From Coprinus comatus (lineage: Eukaryota > Basidiomycota > Agaricomycetes > Agaricales > Agaricaceae): a stretch of DNA of 64,000 bases. The stretch covers positions 1,860,001 through 1,924,000 of the forward strand of contig JAWPGT010000002.1 in NCBI GenBank assembly GCA_034638255.1, given 5' to 3'. Of the stretch, positions 39,711-50,314 are shown one piece after another; position 1 is the first letter of the stretch; each line of letters begins with the position of its first letter. Both the position numbers and the translations under genes were made by a program. The notes beneath the pieces are model-generated. The model worked only from the letters and a program-made list of their open reading frames with translations, was not told where the DNA came from and searched no databases.

Positions 39711-42700
39711 ATGGAACTCCATGACAAAAGTGATTATGGCTCACAATCAATGGCCGCAAAAATCAACAAGTTGGACGGAAATACACGTTCTAAAATACGT
39801 TCTACGCAAATTCTTACTACACTACATCAAATTATCTCGGAATTGATCCAAAACTCACTTGATGCACAAGCGAAACACATTGACATAGGTATCGACATGG
39901 AAGAATGGATGTGTTGGGTGAGAGATGATGGCTTTGGTATTAGCAAAGAAGACCTCTTGGTCTTCGCAGGTGAGGACGAACACTCACGCTATAGTACGTG
40001 TTATTTTTACCCGTCTTCTTGTCCATTGTCTCATCGTGCTTGATAATAGACACTTCCAAGGAATATATCCCCATCAATACAAAGACAACAACAACTTACG
40101 GCTTTCGTGGGGAAGGTGCCATTTGTTGCAACGTTTATGCTTTCCAAGTTCTGAGGGACACCTTTTTTGTCAGCTTTGGCGTCTGCGGGTCAGCTAACAT
40201 GTTTGGAAATTGCTTCCCGTTCAGAGAGATCACGCGTTACATGGAGTGTTATTGTTAAAGTGTGGTATTTGTTTTTTCCACAGAATCACATCTGAGAATG
40301 GATCAGGGTGGTCGATGTCTTTACGAAGGCGAAGCAGTACGCTGGCGAAGGGAATCCCCGGGCACTGTTGTCTGCATTAGGGATGCTTTCTATAATGTAA
40401 GCCAAACCCTTGGGGACAAATAACCATTAACGCACTGCTCTGCGCAGCTGCCTGTACGCCGACTTTCTCACCCTTCTCCTGCCAAAACGTGGGAGTTGGT
40501 TAGACAAGAGGTTGAGGTATATGCGCTAGTTTCTCCATCCGTCACTTTTTCATTAGAAGATTTTCACAAAAACCAAATACGTGGCGCTAAAGAGCGTACG
40601 TTTCGAATACCGAAGGTAAACATTTCCGAAAAAAATGAAAAAAAAAAATGCTTAATTTTCCTCCATCTAGACGAACTCTACTCTGGATACCTTTCGACAG
40701 ATATATGGTCGCAGTTTAGTTGAGGTTAGCTTTATGACTTTCAGCGCATTATAAGGAACCAAAAATGACCAATATACATAGGATGTCGAATCCATCAATG
40801 CTGTGCAAGCAGATTTACACTTGAAGGGTTTCATCAGTCTTCGTGGTTCTCGCTCGAAGGTGATCTATGAGTCAAGTCACAAGGTCGAGTAAACCCGCTG
40901 ATAGCAACTTTGAAATGAATAGGCCTATCAGTTTCTTTGTAAGGACATGTGAGCCTCGTGCTGTCCCCACCTAACCTAATTTAGATATCAATAGCCATCC
41001 TCTTGAGATTTGTGAGCTCCATAAAGTCATTGATGCACAGTTCTCCTCTAGCAATTTTGGGAAAACTGTGAGTCTACGGCTACATTACGTCGATTCAATA
41101 GACTCACATATTAAGGCAGGCCTCCGATGACCAAGAAGCCATCGGCAATGCCGCGCAGAATAGTCTGTCTCATATTTTGCTTCTTGGTCCTATGATTCTG
41201 AAATGACGTATACCGAACAAAGGCGATAAAAATGCTATCTTCGTCTTGAACCTTGTTATCCCTCCGAACCAAGTTGATAATACATTGGTGGCTGCCAAGA
41301 ATGTGGTAGAATTGAAGGTTTGTGGTGTTGAGTATTTGTTGCTTGCATGGACTCAAAGAGTCGAAACTAGAACAAATCTTCTGTTATTTCATTTTTAGGA
41401 AACGCAATACGAGAGTTCTTGATTAAACATGTTTCATTTTTTCACACAGTAACAAAGATCGTGCACCTACGACGATGCCACACAAACGCAGAAGAGTTGA
41501 TCAAGAAGAATATGGCTATGACGATCTGGCACAGGCGTCACGCCGAAATCCGACCCCCGCGACTCCCACAATCCGGAACTCAGATCCACAGGATTCATAC
41601 GTAGTTAACTCTCTCCTAGTTTCAGAACGAATATCTCAGGATTTTCTTAGGATGTTTCTCTGGAAGCAACTCCATTCATTAACTTTCCCGGGGAAGATGA
41701 CTTGCCCCACACTTTTCAAAACAACCTGTCATTTACAGGATCTTCCACCTTTGCTCCTAAAACGGAGTTGTATTGTCTTTCTCCGAGGTTGGATTACGAC
41801 GTTAGACGGACTATTGGTACCCCATTGTCACAGTCGAGATCTTGGTTAGATACAACTTCCGTCAAGTCAACCCCCACATGGCTCCGTTCTGCCCTTGAGG
41901 TAAGATCCATAACAGTATTCCTCCACCTTAGTACTCATAAAATATGCTCAGGCAAATAATTCATTCTCAACCTCAGAGCCGAAGATACCATCACTCCCTT
42001 CGTCATCAATATTCCATCCACTAACTGCGGAAGCCCAACCGAGGAATTCCTGGATTAATCGAAACTACGCGCAAACGCTAAGCTGTCTGAGTTTTGTTCG
42101 AGCCACTCAAATCTCAACTCGAATTTCTTCAAGAGAACAGACTTGCACAGTGCGAAGATTATAGGCCAAGTTGATAAAAAGTTTATTGCTTGTTTAATTT
42201 CCAGGGCCGGTTCTGATGATCATGGGAGCGGGGAAATGCAATACAGATCGGACAACTCGCTTCCACCTTCCGATTCCACGTCTTTGTTACTTATCGATCA
42301 GCACGCCGCCGACGAACGGATACGTGTGGAAGGTTTCCTCAAGGAGCTATGTGAAGGCTTCTTACGCAGTCGAGATCCTGGTGAAGATTCAGAAGGAGTC
42401 ACAGTTAGAATACTCACACCCGCGAAGCCCATACTTATGACTACACACGAGTTACAGCCTCTGAGAGAGTCGAGAGAAATCCAAGAAGCTTTCCGGAAAT
42501 GGGGGGTTCGCTTTACAGGATACTCCACGTCCGGAACCAACACCGATATTTCTTTAACTGACACATACAATAATGGATATGACCAAATAATGGTGGAAGC
42601 TATACCTGAGATTGTCGCTGACAAGGTCGGATTACTGAAGTCCTGTATGAATTTGCTTACTCAAGCATATTCCCTCAACTAGCTCTTGATAGGTGACCAA

Positions 42701-43182
42701 TTGCAAGATTTAGTCCGAGAGTTCCTTTCCCAGTTGAAGAAGGCGGATTACATTTCCTTTCCGAGTATCGAACCGGTTCCAATTCGTGAAACTGACAGTT
42801 TCTACTGGCTGAAAGCACTTCGCTGGTGTCCCCAGCGGTTACTTGAGTTATTGAACTCAAAAGCGTGCCGAGGTGAGCAAAGTACCATTAATCCTCCACA
42901 CTGTGACTTGACATTTTCTCTCAGGAGCCATCATGTTTAATGATACGCTAAATATCTATCAATGTGAAGAACTGATTCGTAATCTTTCACGAACGGCATA
43001 TCCTTTTCAGTGTGCTCATGGCCGGTGAGATCAAGAATCTCTAGTATTGATTACTCCGGCTAATCTTGCCCTTCTCCCGGACAAGACCGTCTTTAGTACC
43101 TCTACTTGAGCTTGACTCTCTATTAGGTAGTTGTGTGTCAAAGCAGCTTAATCCCTGCGATTGGTCCAAATTGCATGAGTAG
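39711..43182 (+). CDS. MLH3: DNA mismatch repair protein MLH3
   Basis: Mlh3 pairs with Mlh1 as a MutL-gamma endonuclease acting in meiotic crossover and mismatch repair. Start MELHDKSDYG at 39711 (an in-frame ATG at 39750 is also possible). The GHKL ATPase has ISELIQNSLDAQAKHIDIG (motif I), WVRDDGFGI (motif II) and TTTTYGFRGEG (motif III, about 40085-40115). A long intron-rich middle follows. The C-terminal endonuclease domain carries DQHAADERIRVE (about 42299-42335), that is DQHAX2EX4E. It also has the ACR motif before GAIMFNDTL (about 42868-42945) and CAHGRPSLVPL. The last is joined by an intron (about 43034-43085) that splits the Arg codon. The end is DWSKLHE, stop 43180-43182. All metal-binding motifs are present, so the nuclease is predicted active. 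More than 15 introns are implied. Confidence 0.92.
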
Positions 43183-43215
43183 GATGTTGAATATTGGATA
43201 GAAGAAGCATTTCCT

Positions 43216-43720
43216 TTGTCTTTAGAATCTATGTTTATGTTCTCGACGGCTGAAGGCAGTCCAGATTCCGAAGTCAATGGGGTCTTAAGGTGGAGTCAAA
43301 TGACTAGAATGGTTTCTTCTGCTCAGATGCTGCACCGAGACGTTCTTCTTGATCTAATAATTCAATATTCATTTTCCACTTCAAATTCTCGACGGTGGAA
43401 AGGTTGAGGTACAACTGCTTGGTACTTCTCCACATCAACAATGGCGCCAACATCACTTTCACGGAGCGGACTGGAGTATCAAGTATGACGAAAATTACGT
43501 CGAAGCCAAAAATGGCAACCTTCATTAAATGGTCGATCACGTGTATCTGTACTGCGCAAAGAATCACGTAGTCCATCGGAGCTTTCCATCCGTGAGAAGA
43601 TTCCACCGTCATATCAATATCACACTGGAATGTTGGAGGGATGGTGTGTCGTTTGGTAGACTGATTGGGCTTGAATATTCAAATTTGCAAAGGATGAGAG
43701 AACTCAAGGTGTGAAGTTAA
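43216..43720 (+). pseudogene. Possible decayed protein-coding gene, family not recognised
   Basis: Three coding-like segments follow each other on the plus strand in different frames. They are EVNGVLRWSQMTRM to NSRRWKG (about 43275-43406), VEVQLLG to KYDENYVEAKNG (about 43404-43520), and NGRSRVSVLRKESRS to YHTGMLEGW (about 43525-43645). They abut almost exactly but need single-base frame changes, and no good splice sites lie at the junctions. This is what a gene with frameshifts looks like. I do not recognise the family. Alternatives are chance composition or assembly errors in a live gene. Confidence 0.3.
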
Positions 43721-44016
43721 TAAATATTTTACTTATAAAGTCAATGTTTTTACACAACTGTACTTTTAAACTATGATAAGAGCCGTTAATTATATTCTGA
43801 TCAGTAGCACAGGATGCGCGTGATAAGCGCTAAGCATGCCACAGAATTAATACAATACAGACTGAAAGCTCTAACGTCTGGCTTCATGCGAATGTGACAA
43901 CCTGGGTGAGAGTAGTACTAGGGGGTAGACTCACCAGATCCGCGGGTAGTTGCCCCTGAGCAACGCGTGACGTCAGAAATCGCGCTACATAGGCGTCACA
44001 AGACGAAAATGCCTGA
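43721..44016. other. Intergenic region upstream of SBDS-domain gene
   Basis: No gene seen; the proximal part is the promoter of the SBDS-domain gene. Confidence 0.5.
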
Positions 44017-44024
44017 CTATAAGA
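44017..44024 (+). promoter_or_regulatory. TATA box of SBDS-domain gene
   Basis: CTATAAGA about 95 bp upstream of the ATG at 44118. Called by motif and spacing. Confidence 0.45.
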
Positions 44025-44117
44025 ACACCAGATTGTTTCAGATGACCTTCCCACCCTACATCTAATCTCATCAGTACAACTTCACACAAATCAACCTCAT
44101 TCACAGTTATCATCATC

Positions 44118-44719
44118 ATGGTCAAAAGCCTCACAGTAGTCGTATATAAACCTGATACTCAATCGACTGACGAATTCTTCGTCTATGTTGACCCCGTCCA
44201 GGTGGGCATGCGCTCTATATTCAATCTTGATGTTAGAAGTACTAAATAACATGAACTGAAAACAGTTTCGCAAATGGAAAGCGGGAGGTAAGCGATCCAC
44301 ACCAAATATCAGTGGAGCTGTTCATTGATCTCATACATTCTACAGACACGTAAATGATTATCTTCATGACCATACTGATCGGCATACTGATGATATCATT
44401 CTAGCACCATCCCTCTCGTCGATATCGTGAATTGTAAGTTCAAGTAATGCATTAATAAGAAGTCTTGTTGATATCGACATCGTCAGCATTCGATGTCTTC
44501 CATACGGGTCAAGGAGCACAGGGTCTTCAGAAGAGACCCTCAAACCAACAACTAGAGACCATCTTCGGAACTCATAAGGACATTGATGTTGTCGAGAAAA
44601 TCTTGAAGGAGGGCAAGGAACAGAGCGGCGAGCTACAAAGCGGTGGTTACATTATGAATCAAGCTCGTGGGAGTGCTGATACCAGGGGCTCGGGTTTGAG
44701 CGGCAACGGTGGCAGATAG
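44118..44719 (+). CDS. Small SBDS-domain protein (Rtc3/YHR087W-like)
   Basis: A short protein made of one SBDS N-terminal-type (FYSH) domain, like yeast Rtc3/YHR087W, whose role in RNA metabolism and stress is poorly defined. Five exons are seen: 44118-44201 (MVKSLTVVVYK to DPVQ), 44266-44287 (FRKWKAG), 44346-44349 (4 nt, ACAC), 44405-44433 (TIPLVDIVN) and 44487-44719. The 4-nt exon has CTACAG before it and GTAAAT after it. Skipping it gives a stop after a few codons, while including it yields GAC ACC and a continuous frame. Conserved-looking segments are SFDVFHTGQGAQGLQ, LETIFGTHKDIDVVEKIL and a Gly/Ser-rich tail. The full-length SBDS C-terminal domains are absent. Confidence 0.85.
44346..44349 (+). 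other. 4-nt microexon of the SBDS-domain gene
   Basis: ACAC, flanked by CTACAG and GTAAAT. The phases of the neighbouring exons (1 and 2) only fit if these four bases are included. Confidence 0.75.
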
Positions 44720-47700
44720 ATGGGTGATTTTGAAAAGATATGTAATCTGTCTGGCGGTTCAACCACTCATGTATTATTTTGTGTACAATAACAATTTCGA
44801 ATTTGATGTTTACCGCGCCATGCATAAGTCGTCGTTATTATATCTGTTGATCATCGTCAGCTCCACGGATATTCTTGTGATACACTGTGCCAGTGACTTG
44901 GTAATCCACACAGATTATCAAGTACTAGCGAGTATTTATCCAAGCTTTACTTTACTCGTGAGCGTGGGTCTCAGAGTAAAGTTTAGGTATGTCCTCGATA
45001 ATCCAGTTAGATTATTGAGTCACCCACGTAGTGGATAATGACTCGTAGATGCTTCATGTCGCTGATCATACAAAAATTTCTCCCACCCTAATAAATGATT
45101 GACAACGCTCCAGGAGGTTTCAAGTGGAGTCTACATTGGAAAAATGGGTAAGTCGGGGGTAAGCACTGCATATATGCAACCCATATCGCAAGTCTATATA
45201 CATACTCTATCTCATGGCATGTGTTAATTAAGCATAGATTATATAAAGATCAATAGCTGCTCTTGTAACGATATTGATAGACCATCGTATATATATATAC
45301 AAGTAGATATTAGGATCACAAACTCCAGTCGACAGGAGCACGATGATTCCCTCTACTCAGGTCAATCAATTAGTAAGACAGGGAGTCAATAAAGGCGAAC
45401 TTAAGGAAATTATTATTCTCGCAGTAAATAGGTTGCGCAGTGCTAAAAATAGATAATTTGAATAAATTTCAAATTCAAACTCAATAAAATTAACTACCAC
45501 TACCAATGTCAGTGATGGGATTACAAGTCAAGCTAACAAGTTTTAAATACAGACACCGAGAGCAGTGAAGAGACCCGCGATGCTTGAAACAGATTTGAGG
45601 TCTTGGCAGCACTGATGTATCATGCTAGTCTTACAAGGTACTCTTACACAGTTCAGTCAGATATTCAATCTGCACAGACTCTCGATTCGAGGTAGAAAGA
45701 TGTAAAACCAAAGACAATTTTTATATAAATACCGACTATATAGTCCGAAATGTTTGTCTACACCAAATAAAGCTGATAAGATTGTCAAGGGTGGTGATAC
45801 GCCCGTTACAACTGAATAGGACCTGTGTTGCACTGACTCGCTGGGATGGCGCAGTGAGTAGGAGAAGCGACGGTTAAGGTAGCCAATACGGTTGTGGTAA
45901 GAAGAGAAAGCCTGTTTGCCTTGTTCAGATGTGGAAAGATACACCCCCGTCCTTGTTCAACTGATGTGATGTATTAACCGGAGTTGGCCTAAGTCCGTTA
46001 TAGTCGTTAAGTAGCCTTTAATCTATTTTCCATCGGTGATTTTGGCAGTTCATCACCGTCACAAGGAGTTAGCAGACGTAAACATGACCCTGAATGAAGT
46101 TATTTGAGGGTGCTATCATAAGTAAAGATCGACCCCAGTTTGCCGCCAACTACAAACGATTATATGGTGCTTCAGGAAGAGTGGAGTGTGAGTTGAGGCG
46201 ATGATGAACAGGGTGGGTCTCAAGGCTTAGATGTCGAACTGTTATTGTTCAATTAATCAAAGTGACAGCGATTGCATTGTGTATGAGGTAACTGCAAAAT
46301 CAGACAATAGAATCAGGAACCCAGGAGCTGGAACAATTACAATTCCGAGAGTCTTGCTATGATTGAGTTGTTGTGTCACCAAAAGTAGCACTTGGATTTG
46401 CTGTTGACCGAAAAAGCACGGCCTATCACATTTCAATGTCAACTCTGAGTCTCGTCATAGTTATGTTAGAAACATCTGTAATTTTGTATTTCGGTATCGG
46501 GGGTGTAGTCAAATATAAGCCAATGTTACAGCAAAATGGGGTTGAAGATGCAAGGCGAGTCACTTGTCTATCATTTAGACAAAACACAGCGCGGCCTCAA
46601 GGCGGATTCATCATATCGAAGATGATCAGGATGTTCCTCTTGGACAGTTCTCCTGTCGTTCATGGGAATGTGATCGCTGTGTTTACCACTACACGAGATG
46701 TTTTTGCGCTAACAGAAGGATTTCCTGTCGCATATTTTCTAAATGAAGCACAAGAAACATTTTCAATAACCCGCGGACCTTTTTGAAGTCCGATAACGAT
46801 TGTATTGCGTCCGTATCCCCAGGGACGTAGGTACTGGTTTTATAAATTCGATGAGTCGATGGGAAAAAGAAGTCCCTGTGAGTTTAACTGGTCAAGGGAT
46901 GGTGTGGCCAGGAGGAAAGGTAGAGAGATATTTAGGGTTAGTTGTTTCAGGTTTGAATTTGAATTAATTATGTTATTTTGGGACCGTGAGATAAAATTTA
47001 AGTTTGCCATGTAAGTTTGTTTACTTCCCGGTTCTTTCTAATAATCTGACATGTAACTGACACCACCACCGACAAAAGAATTCGGTGTAAAGATCCGAAA
47101 TACTTGATTATGCTTCTATCTTTCATATTACTCTAAACCGATATGACGTACACTTCAAATTGGAAATATACAACCACAAATCACCTGAGGAGAATTCTTT
47201 CAGCGCAACATGAACTGCTAATCCTCCCAGGTGGAGTCGAGGAAAAGCACCCCGAAAAATTGACCTCTCTATCACCCCTAAGCTAGATGTCCTATAATCT
47301 CATACTCAAAGCAGCTACAATTTCAGGATTTTCGTTCTTTATTTTCTTTGTGGATTGCGAAGAATGTCTTTGCAACGAAATATCTCACTCAACTCGACTC
47401 TGAAGAGTCTTTGGACCATCCCCGGTCATATTTAATATATCACATCTCACGCCGTCATTATAAAATGGAAAGAAGATGCGATGACTTCTTGGGCACATTG
47501 TCATTGCTGATCCATCATACAAAGCGTCCGGAATACCAAAGTGATTTGACATACGTGGGTGGAGCCATATTTTTTTCTCTTTGCACCCATGAACGTTGGT
47601 GACGAAATTTTGACTTCATAGACATGATATGGTGTCGGTAGAACATGTACTTCTGGCTTCGCTTCTCGCCACACCATGTTGAACTTTGAATTCTCATCAA

Positions 47701-47913
47701 AAATATGTTTTTTGCTCCACAGATACTTTGCCGATATGGAAACGAACGATTGTAAATGCCGTTGTAGTACGCAATGAATTCACCACTCTCCACCACCGAA
47801 ACAGGGAACATTAACCCTATCCAACCTTTCAGAAACAGTTAAAAGGGACAACCTTCGACCTGGTTTCTTTAGTCGAACAACAGTTCTACTACAAACAAGC
47901 CTCTCTCTACATC
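44720..47913. other. 3.2-kb gene-poor stretch
   Basis: No gene could be supported. The longest frame (46373-46786, 137 codons, one possible membrane helix) has no family likeness and is within chance for this composition. AT-rich simple stretches occur (for example around 45290). TTAAAAGG near 47839 lies 75 bp before hydrophobin 2 and may be its TATA equivalent. Confidence 0.5.
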
Positions 47914-48366
47914 ATGCAATTCAAGCTCTCTGCTCTCGTCGCTACTACCTTCGCTTCTATCGCCCTCGTTGGTGCTATGCCAGCTGGTGGTGGTGATGAT
48001 GGTGGTGATTGTAACACTGGTCCTATCCAATGCTGCAACAGCGTTCAGAAGGCCAGTGACCCCTCTGCCGCTGCGATTCTTGGACTTTTAGGCATTGTCC
48101 TCCAAGACTTGAACGTCCTCGTTGGTCTCACTTGCACCCCCGTCACCGTCATTGGTGGTGGCGGCAATTCTTGGTACGCATTTCTGGATTTTAAAACTCT
48201 CAAAATCGGCGGCTCATTATTATCGTAGCACCGCTCAACCCGTCTGCTGCGAGAACAACGATTTCTGTAGGAGATCACCATATTTTCTCTCAAAATTTGG
48301 TCTAACATATCATTTTTAGCTGGCCTTATTGTCATTGGCTGCACCCCCATCAATATTAACGTCTAA
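47914..48366 (+). CDS. Class I hydrophobin 2
   Basis: Start [20 protein letters not shown], a clear signal peptide ending near AMPAGG. After splicing all eight cysteines are present: [13 protein letters not shown], the split cysteine before TAQPV, CC in VCCENND, and IGC before TPININV. Intron 1 has donor GTACGC after AATTCTTG (48174) and acceptor ATCGTAG, restoring TG|C. Intron 2 follows GATTTCT (donor GTAGGA, about 48265) and ends TTTTTAG, giving SGLIVIGC. Both introns fall at the same codon positions and phases as in hydrophobin 1, so the genes are paralogues. The C3-C4 loop is short (about 30 residues), the common class I size. It lies alone in a gene-poor stretch. Confidence 0.95.
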
Positions 48367-50314
48367 ATTGTATGAATTGTGAATCCTAGCTATGATTTTG
48401 GACAAACCTATGTTGTTGAATGTTGTGTTATCATTGTTATGTACTAGTGATTAGGTTGTGTACCTTGTGAAACTCGTGTGAATCAACTGAATGTTGTTGA
48501 TCTTCCCTGAGATTCTCATGAACTAATAAGGCTTAGACTCCCTCGACGTTTCCGGTGGCGTGCGAGACTTGATCTCGAGAAACACAAGTGATAATTGTTT
48601 CGGAGTTCTCATTCGGAGTAACCTTGGAGGGGTCCTTAAACCTGCTCCGACTAGGGAGAAAGATTCAATTTTTCAAATTTAGTCACTCGGGTGGTTGTTG
48701 ACCGTTCACGGATAAACGTTGGTGTAATAGAAGCTAGCAGTATATTATACAGACATTCAAACGGATTTTTGCCGTCAAAGTAGTGGGACTTCGTACCCCT
48801 ACGTATACAGCCCCTGTGTTCGTATCTTCATTACAAGCCGACAAAAGTTGGGGCCCAAAGTGATCCGTAAATGGAAGAAAGTAATAGTTGCAATATTTAA
48901 AATTTAAAACGTTTGAATGGCGATTCGGGTTCCGGGGTTCTTCAAACCAGTCAAGTCCGAGACCACAGATTCAAGTCAAAATATGGATTCAATGTGATTC
49001 GCGGTATGAAATATATCGATGAAACCTTAAGATTACAATTCTACATCCAGAAACAGAAACTTGAAAGTGGAAAACCCCGCCTCCACTAGTCAAAATGAAC
49101 AGCACCAAGAATCCAGACCAAAAGATACGATACGTCAAATTAGCTTTCCATTATGTGTGTACAACAAAATCGGAATCCCGTTCCTATTACCCAAATCCAA
49201 TAATCCAATGAATTGAAGTTTATACCTACTACGAGAACTTTCGTTCTAATTTCAGCTAAAAGAACTTGATGAGAACCTTAGAAAGTTTAAGAATCACACC
49301 ACGGTCACCGACGACCGAACAATAGATACGAATGATTTGTCCTTCCGACCATCGAAATCACTTCTCTCTCGAGTTAAAAATACAAAGATACTTATGTACA
49401 AACATTGCACATCACTGCGCCTCATTCGTCATTCATCATACCATCATTCATCGATGCATCGCCCTGTGTTCGCCACTTCCAAAAATAACGGCTTTTACTA
49501 ACCATAGACTTGGTAGAGCACCGGGCGAATGGTGCTATGGATGCTATACTCCTTGGTATTAGTAAGTAATAAGACGAGAAAATAATAATAGAAAATAGGC
49601 TTCCTACTCCGAGAAAGCCTCATTTATCTTACCCCACAGAGCTAAATCCTATTCATTTATGGATCATTTTTCTACTCAAGTAATTCGTCGCTGTACCCGG
49701 AAATGAATTCACGGGCACTTATTTAGTCTTACCCAACGCGGCTACGCCTCACCGTTGACCGAAGGTGACGATGAAGATTCCTAAATACTAAGAGTTCCTA
49801 TTTTCTGATATTTAATCACTCCTTCCTCTTCGATGATGATCGTATTACTGCGCAGTATATATTTAGGATGGGACTTCGTTTTTGCTTCTTATGTATGAGG
49901 TCATTGAGAGCCTCATTATGATCATGCCAAGTTCTTTTATTTCTTTTGTTTCTTCTTTCAAGTAAGTGAGAATCAGGCAACACCACTGACGGAGTCTCGG
50001 AGATGAATTTCCTCCGAATCTTGATTTTGATTGTTTCAATTATGTTACAAGATTCTCATCTAGCTTCCGGTGGTGATTTCTTGGTCTTTTGGTATTAGAT
50101 CTAAAGGTTGAGAAGGTTTTCAGGACAACATTGCATATATAGGCGTTAGTTTTTTTTAATGAATATCTAACAAATGCCGACCACCCAGTCTGAGATCTAC
50201 TAAACGAGCAGTAGGCTATCTAATAACTCCCAAACATTCAATCTCATTCCATCTTTTAACACTAAAAGAAAAAGAAGGAAACTTCTCTACATTCTACACT
50301 CTATATAGTCATGA
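48367..50314. other. 1.9-kb intergenic stretch
   Basis: No coding region could be supported on either strand. Small inverted repeats occur (for example AGGCTT...AAGCCT near 49599-49620 and TGAGG...CCTCA near 49895-49915), but no RNA family is recognised. Confidence 0.5.

Noticed and set aside
46373..46786. 137-codon frame with one possible membrane helix
   Set aside because: Expected by chance a few times in 64 kb at this composition; no family motif, no conserved splice pattern.
49560..49920. Small inverted repeats suggesting a structured RNA
   Set aside because: Stems are only 5-6 bp, with no covariation evidence and no known motif (Sm site, C/D or H/ACA boxes) in order.
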